Below, in pieces: positions 53,139-61,729 of a stretch of 64,000 nt of DNA. The position numbers and the translations under genes were made by a program. The notes beneath the pieces were generated by a model. The model was given only the letters and a program-made list of their open reading frames with translations, did not search any database and was not told the DNA's origin. The stretch's first letter is position 1, and the number at the start of each line of letters is the position of its first letter. Where the stretch lies: assembly GCA_905235115.1 (NCBI GenBank), contig CAJOKT010000010.1:1-64000 (forward strand). The letters run 5' to 3'. The stretch is from an uncultured Peptostreptococcaceae bacterium. Lineage in GTDB: Bacteria > Bacillota > Clostridia > Peptostreptococcales > Anaerovoracaceae.

Positions 53139-54617
53139 ATGAAGACACTTACACTCAGCGAAATTACTTCGGCCGTCAAAGGTACTGTGATCGCAGGACC
53201 TTGCGATGTACAGGTGGACGGCATTTCAACGGACTCAAGAACAGTTAAGGAAGGAGATCTTTTCGTAGCTCTATTAGGGGCAAGAAGCGATGCCCACGAC
53301 TATATCGGGCAGGTGGCGAAGTCCGGCGCGAAGGCTGTGATCGTCTCAGATGAGCAAAAGACTCTGGACGCTCTGAAAGATGAGAAAAATGTCGCGGCCA
53401 TCCTGGTGGAGGATACCCTTCAGGCCCTTCTTGACCTTGGAGGATATTATCTCAGGAGCCTGGGCCTCAAGCACGTATTCGGCGTCACCGGGTCCGTGGG
53501 CAAAACTTCCACAAAGGATTTTCTGGGAAGCGTTTTAAGTGAGAAATACAGGACGGTATGCTCCACCAAGAACCATAACAGCGTATACGGCCTGCCTCTC
53601 TGCATCTTTGAACTGGACCCCGGGGCCGAGGCCGCGGTCCTGGAGATGGGCATCACCGACAGGGACTCCATGTCAAAACTTGCTGATATGGTTAGACCTG
53701 AGGCCTGCGTGATCTCAAACATAGGCATCTCTCACATGGAATTCTTCCCTGAGGAAAAGAGGGAGGGGATACTGAAAGCCAAACTTTCCGTGACCAGATA
53801 TTTTGATGAGGATTCCGTACTTGCGGTCAATACCGATAACGACATCCTCCGCGAACTGGATCTCAGGGAAAGGGGGATCAAGGGACGTCTCCTTAAGGTG
53901 GGGACCGGGCCCGGATGCGACTTCCTGATCTCCGGCGTGACGGACAGGGGTACAGAGGGAATAGAATTCTCTTTGACATATGAAAAAAAGACATATAACA
54001 TCAAACTGGGGATCCCCGGTGCGCATAACGCGCTGAACGGAAGTCTGGCCGTCGCCCTTGGGGTAAGCTACGGACTTACCATGGAGGAGGCCATCCGCGG
54101 ACTGGAGAAGACCGAGATCACGGAGCATAGACTGGACGTGAAGGAAGTCAGAGGGATCAAGATCATAGATGACTCCTATAACGCTGCTCCGGACTCCATG
54201 TTCAGCGCCATGAATACCCTAATGAACACTCCCGTAACAGAGGAGGGCAAGCACATCGCCGTCCTGGGAGACATAGGGGAACTGGGTACTGAGCGGGAGG
54301 CCGGCCACAGAGCAGTCGGCGCTTATGCCTTCACAAAGAGGATAGGAACGGTGCTGGCTGTGGGCAAAGACTCCAAGTACATCTTTGACGGATGGATGGA
54401 CGCAGGACTTAAAGAGGGACATCACTTAAAGAAGGTGAATGAAGTTCCCCTGATCCTTGTGGATAATGACACCGGGTGCGCCGTGGAATATTTTGAGACG
54501 GCAGATATGGTGATAAACGGCATAAGGGATCATGTAAGCCCGGGAGACTGCGTTCTGGTGAAGGCGTCTCACTTTATGGGATTCGACAGGATCGTTGCAC
54601 GGCTCACGGAAGAATAG
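53139..54617 (+). CDS. murF: UDP-MurNAc-tripeptide:D-Ala-D-Ala ligase MurF
   Basis: Adds D-Ala-D-Ala to UDP-MurNAc-tripeptide. It is 492 aa, with DGISTDSRTVKEGDLFVAL near 27-45, the ATP loop GVTGSVGKTSTKDFLG near 109-124, and the domain-3 IDDSYNAAPDSM near 341-352. ATG 53139 is preferred because AAGGAG at 53125-53130 is 8 nt away; an in-frame GTG at 53130 overlaps the ribosome site. murE, which normally sits between the PBP gene and murF, is absent here. Confidence 0.96.
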   Translation: MKTLTLSEITSAVKGTVIAGPCDVQVDGISTDSRTVKEGDLFVALLGARSDAHDYIGQVAKSGAKAVIVSDEQKTLDALKDEKNVAAILVEDTLQALLDLGGYYLRSLGLKHVFGVTGSVGKTSTKDFLGSVLSEKYRTVCSTKNHNSVYGLPLCIFELDPGAEAAVLEMGITDRDSMSKLADMVRPEACVISNIGISHMEFFPEEKREGILKAKLSVTRYFDEDSVLAVNTDNDILRELDLRERGIKGRLLKVGTGPGCDFLISGVTDRGTEGIEFSLTYEKKTYNIKLGIPGAHNALNGSLAVALGVSYGLTMEEAIRGLEKTEITEHRLDVKEVRGIKIIDDSYNAAPDSMFSAMNTLMNTPVTEEGKHIAVLGDIGELGTEREAGHRAVGAYAFTKRIGTVLAVGKDSKYIFDGWMDAGLKEGHHLKKVNEVPLILVDNDTGCAVEYFETADMVINGIRDHVSPGDCVLVKASHFMGFDRIVARLTEE

Positions 54618-54622
54618 GGGGA

Positions 54623-54659
54623 GGCGCCGACGCGCCGAAGGGCAGGCCTTTGGCCGCCC
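54623..54659 (+). promoter_or_regulatory. Double hairpin between murF and mraY
   Basis: GGCGC-CGAC-GCGCC (54623-54636), then GGGC-A-GGCC-TTT-GGCC-GCCC (54640-54659). Only GGATCTTTTAAGG follows, so it may be an attenuator or an mRNA processing or stability element inside the operon. Confidence 0.55.
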
Positions 54660-54688
54660 GGATCTTTTAAGGAAGGAAAGGCTGTCAC

Positions 54689-55705
54689 ATGAACAATTAT
54701 TTACCAATACTTCTCGCATTCGTGATCAGTATTTTGCTCAGCGCGGTACTTACCGGAAGGCTCATACCCTTTCTCAAAAAACACCAGTTCGAGCAATTCA
54801 CAAAGGAGATAGGACCCACCTGGCACCAGGTGAAAAACGGGACCCCATCCATGGGAGGCATCGCCATACTCACAGCCGCGGTGGTGACTGCCCTTTTCAT
54901 CGCGGCATGCTTCCACGTGCTCACCATATCCATGGCGTGCGTGGCGTTTACAATGATAGCCTTCAGCTTAATAGGCTTTCTGGATGACTATGAGAAAGCC
55001 ATCAGAAAGAACAACAACGGACTTTCCGCCAAGCAGAAGCTGGCTCTTCAGCTGGGCTTCGGTCTGGCATTCGCCGTCATGGCGTATTTCTTCAGCGGCA
55101 ATTTCATAGCGGACGGCTCCACTCAGCAGTTCGCGTCACATTCCGCCATCTGGATCCCCATCTGGGATCACTACATAGATCTCGGGATATTCTACATCCC
55201 ATGGGTCATGTTCATCATGGCTGCCTTTTCCAACTCCGTGAACCTTACGGACGGACTGGACGGGCTGGCATCGTCTGTGACAGCTCTGGTTGCCATGTTC
55301 ATGGCTCTCATGGCCCAGGGTCTTTCGATCTATGACAGTTCGGTGTTCTACGCGGCTATTTCCGGAGCATGCGTAGGATTTCTGGTATACAATCACTATC
55401 CTGCCAAGGTCTTCATGGGAGATACAGGCTCTATGGCCCTGGGATCGGGGATCGCAGCCTTAGCCGTCATGATGAAGATGGAGTTCATACTGGCCATCGC
55501 GGGATTCATTTACATCATGGAGTCGGGCAGCGTCATCATCCAGGTGACGTACTTCAAGAAGACCCACGGAAAGAGGATCTTCAGGATGTCGCCCATCCAC
55601 CATCATTTTGAACTCGGAGGCATGCATGAGACCAAGGTGGTGAGGCTGTTTGTGACACTCACACTGATCTTCTGCCTCATCGCGTTCGGCGTATCCCTTA
55701 TCTAG
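54689..55705 (+). CDS. mraY: Phospho-MurNAc-pentapeptide transferase MraY
   Basis: Membrane enzyme making lipid I from UDP-MurNAc-pentapeptide and undecaprenyl phosphate, 338 aa with about ten helices. It shows GPTWHQVKNGTPSMGGIAI near 43-61, FLDDYEK near 97-103, NSVNLTDGLDGLASS near 177-191, GDTGSMALGSGIA and the PIHHHFELGGMHETKVV ending. Preceded by an AAGGAAGG site. Confidence 0.98.
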   Translation: MNNYLPILLAFVISILLSAVLTGRLIPFLKKHQFEQFTKEIGPTWHQVKNGTPSMGGIAILTAAVVTALFIAACFHVLTISMACVAFTMIAFSLIGFLDDYEKAIRKNNNGLSAKQKLALQLGFGLAFAVMAYFFSGNFIADGSTQQFASHSAIWIPIWDHYIDLGIFYIPWVMFIMAAFSNSVNLTDGLDGLASSVTALVAMFMALMAQGLSIYDSSVFYAAISGACVGFLVYNHYPAKVFMGDTGSMALGSGIAALAVMMKMEFILAIAGFIYIMESGSVIIQVTYFKKTHGKRIFRMSPIHHHFELGGMHETKVVRLFVTLTLIFCLIAFGVSLI

Positions 55706-55715
55706 AGGAGGACCA

Positions 55716-57071
55716 ATGAGAGCGATAATCGTAGGAATGGGAAGAAGCGGCAAGTGCGCCCTTTACGCCCTCGGCGACCTGGGATATAAACTTGCGGTCC
55801 AGGACTCAAAGACCGCAGATAAGGCCGATCCCGAAATAAGAGAGTACTGCAAAAAACACAACGTGGAAGAGTTCTACGGGACCATTCCGGAAGATTTCAG
55901 CAGATTTGATCAGATGATCATCTCCCCGGGAGCGGACCCTGAGCAGGACTTCGTCGTGATGGCCAGGTCCCAGGGCTGTGAGGTCATCGGAGAGCTTGAA
56001 CTCGCATACAGGCTCAGTAAGGGGACCTTCATAGGGATCACCGGGACCAACGGCAAGACCACCACCACATCCCTTACCGGTGAGATGTTCAAGGCTTCCG
56101 GCAGGAAGTCCACGGTCGCCGGAAACATCGGCATCCCTGTGGTACAGTTCGCCGCTCAGAGCACCCCGGAAGACTGGATGGTCACGGAGGTGTCCAGCTT
56201 CCAGCTCCAGACCGTGTCCACCTTCAGGCCCAAAGTCGCAGCGATCCTGAATCTTACACCGGATCACCTGAACCGCCATCACACCATGGAGAACTATGGT
56301 TTGACCAAGGCTCAGATCTGGAAGAACCAGACCGAGGATGACTATCTTATCCTGAATGCGGACGACCCTGTGCTTCTGGACCTGTGCCTGGCAAAGACGG
56401 GCATGGAAAGGAAAGCAAAGCTTGCTCTGTTCAGCAGAAAGAGGGACGTGGAACTTGGAGCCTTCCTTAAGGGAGACCTTCTCCTGATCAGGGATGAGGA
56501 GGGCACTGAACATCCTCTGGTGGACAGAAATGAACTTGAGATATTGGGAGACCACAATGTGGAGAACGCTCTGGCGGCATCTGCCATAGCCTTCTTCAGC
56601 GGCATAGACACTCAGGTCATAAGCAGGGTTTTAAGAGAATTCCCCGGGGTGGAACACAGGCTGGAATTCGTTGAGGAGATCGACGGAGTGAAGTACTACA
56701 ACGACTCCAAGGGGACCAACGTGGATGCCACCCTCATCGCTCTGAACGCTCTCAGGGAAAATATAATACTCATCGCAGGCGGAGACGCCAAGATGCAGGA
56801 TTTCGGGTCACTTGCGGCCGGGCTCCCGGGAAGGGTGAAGAAGGTCCTTCTATTCGGAAGAGACCGTGGAATGATCAGGGAAGCCATGGACAGGGAAGGC
56901 TTCGCAGAGTACGTGGAACTCAATGATCTGGAGGAATGCGTGAGATACGCAAAAGACATGGCTGTTCCCGGAGACAAGGTGCTCCTGAGTCCTGCCTGCG
57001 CCTCATGGGACATGTATAAAGATTTCGAAGCGAGAGGACGCCATTTCAAGGAATGCGTCGGAAGACTTTAA
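55716..57071 (+). CDS. murD: UDP-MurNAc-L-Ala:D-Glu ligase MurD
   Basis: Adds D-Glu to UDP-MurNAc-L-Ala. It is 451 aa, with an N-terminal Rossmann-like domain (IIVGMGRSGKCAL), the ATP loop GITGTNGKTTTTSLTGEM near 107-124, NLTPDHLNRH, and HRLEFVEEIDGVKYYNDSKGTNVDAT near 312-337. The stop shares its last A with the ftsW start (TAATG). Confidence 0.97.
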   Translation: MRAIIVGMGRSGKCALYALGDLGYKLAVQDSKTADKADPEIREYCKKHNVEEFYGTIPEDFSRFDQMIISPGADPEQDFVVMARSQGCEVIGELELAYRLSKGTFIGITGTNGKTTTTSLTGEMFKASGRKSTVAGNIGIPVVQFAAQSTPEDWMVTEVSSFQLQTVSTFRPKVAAILNLTPDHLNRHHTMENYGLTKAQIWKNQTEDDYLILNADDPVLLDLCLAKTGMERKAKLALFSRKRDVELGAFLKGDLLLIRDEEGTEHPLVDRNELEILGDHNVENALAASAIAFFSGIDTQVISRVLREFPGVEHRLEFVEEIDGVKYYNDSKGTNVDATLIALNALRENIILIAGGDAKMQDFGSLAAGLPGRVKKVLLFGRDRGMIREAMDREGFAEYVELNDLEECVRYAKDMAVPGDKVLLSPACASWDMYKDFEARGRHFKECVGRL

Positions 57072-58309
57072 TGAAGACAGCAAAGACGGAAAAAATCAAT
57101 ATCGCCCGTAGCTTCAAGGGCAGCCGGAACGGGGACCTGACCATGGTGCTCATCGTGCTCGGGCTGTGCCTTTTCGGCATAATCATGGTATTCTCGGCCA
57201 GCTACTATGACTCCATCTCGGAGACCGGATCACCTTATGCATACCTTATAAGGCAGTCCATGTGGTTCGCCATGGGACTTGTGACCATGATCCTCTTCTC
57301 CAGGATAGACTATCATCTCTGGGGAAAGGTCTGGCTTCTGGCCTATGTGATAGGCCTGGTGCTTCTGGTGGCGGTGCTGATCCCGGGGATCGGCGTGAAC
57401 ATCAACGGAGCCACCAGGTGGATCAATGTGGGACCCATCACGATCATGCCCGGAGAGATCGCCAAGATCTGCCTGATCTTTTACGTCTCCGGTCTCTACG
57501 CAAGAAGCCCCGAACTTCCCAGACAGTTCAGCGGACTGATGGCGATCATCGTTCTTACGGGCATATATGCGGCTCTTATCCTTAAGCAGCCCAACATGTC
57601 CACAGCATTCACCATCATCTTCATCTGCGGAGGAATGCTTCTGGTAGGCGGCGCGAAGCTCTACCAGCTGGGACTTTTGGCGGGGGTCGGCGCGGTGGCA
57701 GGCGTTGCTCTGATAGTCACTTCGGATTACAGGCGAATGAGACTTCTGAGCTTTCTGGACCCCTTCGAGGATTCCCTCGGAAGGGGATATCAGGTAGTGC
57801 AGTCCCTGCTGGCTCTGGGAACAGGCGGATTCAAAGGGCTGGGACTTGGAAACAGCGTTCAGAAATTCCTGTATCTTCCTGAATCCCAGAATGACTTCAT
57901 CCTTGCAATAATCGGCGAGGAGCTGGGATTTGCGGGCATCGTTGTACTGCTCATAGTATATCTGGTACTGATCTGGAGAGGCTGCAGAGCCGCCATGAGA
58001 GCAAAAGATCTCTATGGCATGATGCTGGCCTCCGGAATAACAATAATGATCGGCGTGCAGGTGGCCATCAATGTGGCCGTTGTGACATCATCCATGCCTC
58101 CTACGGGAGTCATCCTTCCCTTCGTGAGCTATGGAGGAAACGCTTTGCTCCTTCTTATGGGCCTCATAGGCATATTGTGGAACATCACCAGACAGTCTGA
58201 GCAGGCAGAGGAGGAAATGGCTCTGGAAAGGCTCAGACTGGAAGAGGAAGAGTCAAAAATGATGGTCAAAAGGAACGTGGCTGTCCAGCCAGATAAGAGT
58301 TACAGATAA
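57071..58309 (+). CDS. ftsW: SEDS peptidoglycan polymerase FtsW
   Basis: A septal glycosyltransferase of the SEDS family, 412 aa with ten helices. It shows FGIIMVFSASYYDS in helix 1, the NGATRWINVGPITIMPGEIAKI segment near 113-134, and the C-terminal VVTSSMPPTGVILPFVSYGGNALLL signature. ATG 57071 overlaps the murD stop and has no ribosome site of its own, so it depends on coupling. An acidic cytoplasmic tail closes the protein; its stop overlaps murG. Confidence 0.95.
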   Translation: MKTAKTEKINIARSFKGSRNGDLTMVLIVLGLCLFGIIMVFSASYYDSISETGSPYAYLIRQSMWFAMGLVTMILFSRIDYHLWGKVWLLAYVIGLVLLVAVLIPGIGVNINGATRWINVGPITIMPGEIAKICLIFYVSGLYARSPELPRQFSGLMAIIVLTGIYAALILKQPNMSTAFTIIFICGGMLLVGGAKLYQLGLLAGVGAVAGVALIVTSDYRRMRLLSFLDPFEDSLGRGYQVVQSLLALGTGGFKGLGLGNSVQKFLYLPESQNDFILAIIGEELGFAGIVVLLIVYLVLIWRGCRAAMRAKDLYGMMLASGITIMIGVQVAINVAVVTSSMPPTGVILPFVSYGGNALLLLMGLIGILWNITRQSEQAEEEMALERLRLEEEESKMMVKRNVAVQPDKSYR

Positions 58310-59427
58310 TGAAGACGGTCATAACAGGCGGAGGTTCGGGAGGACATGTTTATCCCGCTCTGGCCATTGCGGAAAAGTTCAGAGAGAAGGACCCACAGGG
58401 CAAGATCATATACGCCGGGTATCCCGGAGGATTCGAGCACGGGGTGGTGCCCGGGTACGGTTACGAAATGGTGGATATCGACACCAGGTGGTACGAAAGG
58501 GGCAGTCTGAAGGAACTCATCAAGTTCGGCTGGCACGTGACAAACGGCATCAGGCAGGCGAATAAGTTCCTTAAGGACTTCAGACCGGATATCATAATCG
58601 GGACCGGCGGTTTCGTGTGTTTTCCCGTAATATTCGCAGGGCACAGACTGGGCATCAAATGCTATGTGCACGAGCAGAACGCCTTTCCGGGACTTTCCAA
58701 CAGAAAACTTGAGAAATATGTAAGGAAGATATTCCTCGGCTTCAAGGAGGGCGGGGAGTATTTCAATGATAAGGATAAGCTGGTAGTAAGCGGCAATCCG
58801 GTGAGGCAGGAGTTTTTTACCCTGGACAAGGGGTCTGCAAGGCAGAGACTGGGCCTCGCAGAAGATGACTTCGTGGTGCTGATCTTCGGCGGATCCCTGG
58901 GAGCGGAGACCATCGACAGGATCGGTGTGGAATTCACTTCCGTCATGAACGGAAAGTCAAAAGAAGTACTTATATTCGGCACAGGAAAGTGGTATTATGA
59001 CAAGGTGTGCGGGGAGCTTCGTGAAAAGGACATCGATATCCAGGAGAATATCCGTCTCACAAGCTACATCGACAACATGCAGGACTGCCTGGCAGCCTGC
59101 GATGTGGTGATCTCCAGGGCAGGAGCGCTGTCCATGGCTGAGGCCATGGCACAGGGCAAGGCTTCCATACTGATCCCTTCACCTAACGTATCCGCCAACC
59201 ATCAGTATTTCAACGCCAAGGCTGCGGCAGACGCCGGAGCAGCTTTCATGATCGAAGAGAAGGACGTGACGCCTGAGAAGGTCCTGGAGATGGTAAAGGA
59301 ACTCAAGGAGGACCCCGAAAAGGCGGAAGAGATGGGCAGGCTGGCCAGAACACTGGCAGCATCTGACGCCACGGATATAATATATAACGAGATAATGAAG
59401 GATGCCGGGCTGAGCAGCAGACAGTGA
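58309..59427 (+). CDS. murG: UDP-GlcNAc:lipid I transferase MurG
   Basis: A peripheral-membrane GT-B enzyme making lipid II, 372 aa. It shows ITGGGSGGHVYPALAIAEKF near 4-23, GTGGFVCFPVIFAGHRLGIKCYVHEQNAFPGLSN near 95-128, GGSLGAETID near 188, and ISRAGALSMAEAMAQGKASILIPSP near 267-291. The start overlaps the ftsW stop (TAATG). Confidence 0.97.
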   Translation: MKTVITGGGSGGHVYPALAIAEKFREKDPQGKIIYAGYPGGFEHGVVPGYGYEMVDIDTRWYERGSLKELIKFGWHVTNGIRQANKFLKDFRPDIIIGTGGFVCFPVIFAGHRLGIKCYVHEQNAFPGLSNRKLEKYVRKIFLGFKEGGEYFNDKDKLVVSGNPVRQEFFTLDKGSARQRLGLAEDDFVVLIFGGSLGAETIDRIGVEFTSVMNGKSKEVLIFGTGKWYYDKVCGELREKDIDIQENIRLTSYIDNMQDCLAACDVVISRAGALSMAEAMAQGKASILIPSPNVSANHQYFNAKAAADAGAAFMIEEKDVTPEKVLEMVKELKEDPEKAEEMGRLARTLAASDATDIIYNEIMKDAGLSSRQ

Positions 59428-59448
59428 CGGACTGAGCCGGATCGGATA

Positions 59449-60201
59449 ATGGCAAAAGAAGACAGAGAAGCAAAAAGACAGATAAGGAGATTCAGAGGTT
59501 ATATCATCCTGATCATCGTACTGGCGATCATAGGCACCGTGATCTACGGCTTGAGGTCGCCCCGTTTTGACGTAGCCACATATGAGGTGGAGGGCAATAC
59601 CTACTATAACGATGAGGAGATCATCAACATGGGTGACTGCACCACGGGAGTGAACATTTTCACAGGCTTCAAGTCCTCCAGCATCAAGAAACAGCTTTTA
59701 AAGGACCCGTACATGGAAAAGGTCAGGATCTCCAGAAAACTTCCTTCCACTGTGGTGATCCGCATAACCGAGAGAAAGCAGACCGCAGCCGTGGTATACG
59801 GCGAGAGATTCGTGGTCATAGATGACGAGGGCATAGTGCTCAGGATGACTTCCGTGGACCCCAGGGTCACCATCATCCGGGGCCTCAGCATCAAAAAAAT
59901 GACTCTCGGTGAGCCTCTCGAAGTGGAGGAGACAGTGCTTTACAGGCAGAGCATGGAGATAATCTATGCCATGCTTGCCAATGACATGTACTTCAGGGCC
60001 ATAGACATCTCAGACGCGGGGGTCAGCGCATATGTGCTGGACAACCTGGTGGTGAAGGGCCTTTCGAATAACATAGTGGACGCACTTAAAAACAAGGACA
60101 TCCAGCTGGTGGTCCAGGATCTTTTCGGAAAGGGGATAGAGAGAGGCACCATCAAGGTCACAGGCGAGAATTACGTATCCTTTGACCCTGCGCTGGACTG
60201 A
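59449..60201 (+). CDS. ftsQ: FtsQ/DivIB division protein
   Basis: A bitopic septal protein of 250 aa: a basic cytoplasmic stretch, a membrane helix (about 15-36), a POTRA domain (FDVATYEVEGNTYYNDEEIINM and onward, about 42-112), then the FtsQ beta domain with VVYGERFVVIDDEGIVL. It closes the cluster; ftsA and ftsZ, often next, are not here. Confidence 0.93.
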   Translation: MAKEDREAKRQIRRFRGYIILIIVLAIIGTVIYGLRSPRFDVATYEVEGNTYYNDEEIINMGDCTTGVNIFTGFKSSSIKKQLLKDPYMEKVRISRKLPSTVVIRITERKQTAAVVYGERFVVIDDEGIVLRMTSVDPRVTIIRGLSIKKMTLGEPLEVEETVLYRQSMEIIYAMLANDMYFRAIDISDAGVSAYVLDNLVVKGLSNNIVDALKNKDIQLVVQDLFGKGIERGTIKVTGENYVSFDPALD

Positions 60202-60228
60202 TACGGCGCAAAACATCATAGATTCATG

Positions 60229-60250
60229 AGCCGGCATTGCCGGCTATTTT
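60229..60250 (+). terminator. Probable terminator of the division cluster
   Basis: AGCCGGC (60229-60235), loop ATT, GCCGGCT (60239-60245), then ATTTTG. The U-tract is weak. Confidence 0.6.
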
Positions 60251-60290
60251 GATGGGCGGGAATAGTTTGTCTTACAGCGGACCTTATGCG

Positions 60291-60328
60291 TTCTTTGCAG
60301 TTCTTACGTAATTCTTAAACGATTCTTA
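60291..60328 (+). promoter_or_regulatory. Direct repeat boxes, response-regulator type
   Basis: TTCTTA at 60301, 60312 and 60323 with exact 11-bp steps, preceded by TTCTTT at 60291. OmpR/PhoB-family regulators bind direct repeats with this period. The array ends 17 bp before the -35 of the glycosyltransferase promoter, the position of an activator, and an OmpR-family regulator is the next gene but one. Confidence 0.75.
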
Positions 60329-60345
60329 AATGTGATCCGTAAGCA

Positions 60346-60375
60346 TTGAAACCAGCTGATACCCGGTGATAAACT
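60346..60375 (+). promoter_or_regulatory. Glycosyltransferase promoter
   Basis: TTGAAA (60346-60351), an 18-bp spacer, TAAACT (60370-60375). The -10 is poor, consistent with need for an activator. Confidence 0.55.
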
Positions 60376-60409
60376 GATCTCATCAAGGGGGATTTGAGAT
60401 CGATTTATC
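60368..60409 (+). repeat. Imperfect palindrome before the glycosyltransferase
   Basis: Fifteen-base arms (60368-60382 and 60395-60409) match except for two adjacent bases: GATAAA-CT-GATCTCA against TGAGATC-GA-TTTATC. It spans from the -10 to the ribosome site AGGGGG at 60410, so it could be an operator or, in RNA from upstream, a hairpin hiding the ribosome site. Confidence 0.65.
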
Positions 60410-60422
60410 AGGGGGTATTTTA

Positions 60423-61646
60423 ATGGTTTTAGAGTATTCAGCTTTAATTGCGGGCATCATCAAGGCCGCCAGCCTGTATTTCATTGTGATGTGCCTTTTC
60501 TTCCTGAGAAGAAGACCGGCGGAGGAAAACCACGGACCGAAGACCAGATTTGCCTGTCTGATCCCGGCAAGAAACGAGGCGGCAGTCATAGGCGAACTGG
60601 TGCGGAGTCTAAGGGAGCAGGACTATCCTTCCGAACTGGTGGAGATCTATGTCATACCCAACAACTGTACGGATGACACTGAGCGCATGGCCTGCAGGGC
60701 AGGGGCAAAGATCATAAATGTCAGGGGACCTGTCCGGAACAAGGGAGATGTGCTTCACCAGGCGGTGGACGAGCTCATCCAGAGAGAGGACATAGACTGT
60801 TTCATGCTCTTCGACGCTGACAACGTGGCGGACCGGGGGTATCTCAGGGCAATGAATGATGCTTTTCTGAACGGCGCGGATGTGACCAAGTCCCGGATCG
60901 AAGCCAAGAATCCGTATGATTCCTGGGTCTCCGGCTGCTACGGCCTGTATTACAACATATTCAACTTGTTTTTCAATGAGTCCAGAGCGAGGATCGGCAT
61001 CGCGCCGAAACTCATCGGAACCGGTCTTGGAATAAGGCGAGAGGTGCTTCTCAGCATGGGCGGGTGGAATACCGTTACCATTGCGGAGGATACCGAGTTC
61101 AATGCGCTCTGCGTGAATAAGGGATACAAGATCTGCTGGGTCCCGAAGGCGGTGACCTATGACGAGGCGCCGGAGGATCTGCCGGTCTCTCTCAGACAAA
61201 GAAGACGCTGGGTGGGCGGCATCATGGCTGTTTCGAAAAAGTACAGCGGGGATGTTTTGAGGGAAGTCTTAAAGGGGAAAAGGATCCTCCAGCTCATGGA
61301 CATGCTCATGATACTGTCTCTGCCTTACATCCAGGTCACATCGCTGATACCGCTGGCGCTCACCATAGCAAACGGAATATTTTTCGGAAGCGCAGCCTCG
61401 TTGTTTCTGATCCTCGGCGCAGGCCTCGCCGCATCATGGGCCGGAACCGTGTGCTTCGCTCTGATACTTGCGGTGATGTCCCCCTTAAGGTTGAAGAGCA
61501 TGTCTAAGGCGATCCTGATGTTCCCGGTATTCACCTTATCTTGGATGCCTCTTGCGGTCATAGCTTTCTTCAGGGGGACGGGAACCTGGGAGCAGATCCG
61601 GCACAAAAGGATCGTGAAGACAGGCGAACTGAAATATATCCGATAG
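60423..61646 (+). CDS. Family 2 processive-type glycosyltransferase
   Basis: A 407-aa membrane GT2 enzyme similar to poly-N-acetylglucosamine and hyaluronan-type synthases. It has an N-terminal helix (about 5-26), a GT-A domain with LIPARNEAAVIGELVRSL near 42-59, CFMLFDADNVADRGYL near 126-141, an acidic AEDTEF motif near 221, LRQRRRWVGGIM near 257-268 (the QxxRW signature), and four C-terminal helices (about 295-390). It probably builds or modifies a surface polysaccharide; the sugar is unknown. It sits under the 11-bp repeat boxes and just before the two-component genes. Confidence 0.88.
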   Translation: MVLEYSALIAGIIKAASLYFIVMCLFFLRRRPAEENHGPKTRFACLIPARNEAAVIGELVRSLREQDYPSELVEIYVIPNNCTDDTERMACRAGAKIINVRGPVRNKGDVLHQAVDELIQREDIDCFMLFDADNVADRGYLRAMNDAFLNGADVTKSRIEAKNPYDSWVSGCYGLYYNIFNLFFNESRARIGIAPKLIGTGLGIRREVLLSMGGWNTVTIAEDTEFNALCVNKGYKICWVPKAVTYDEAPEDLPVSLRQRRRWVGGIMAVSKKYSGDVLREVLKGKRILQLMDMLMILSLPYIQVTSLIPLALTIANGIFFGSAASLFLILGAGLAASWAGTVCFALILAVMSPLRLKSMSKAILMFPVFTLSWMPLAVIAFFRGTGTWEQIRHKRIVKTGELKYIR

Positions 61647-61676
61647 AATTACAGAGTTAATAATTTCTTAATCATT

Positions 61677-61700
61677 TTGTCAGCTGTTTTGTAATATAAT
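61677..61700 (+). promoter_or_regulatory. Possible promoter of the two-component genes
   Basis: A perfect TATAAT at 61695-61700 lies in an AT-rich stretch. TTGTCA at 61677 is too close to pair with it but could serve TAATGA at 61700 with 17 bp. A single TTCTTA at 61665 resembles the boxes at 60301. Confidence 0.4.
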
Positions 61701-61729
61701 AATGATATAACATATTACGAAAAGGGGAA

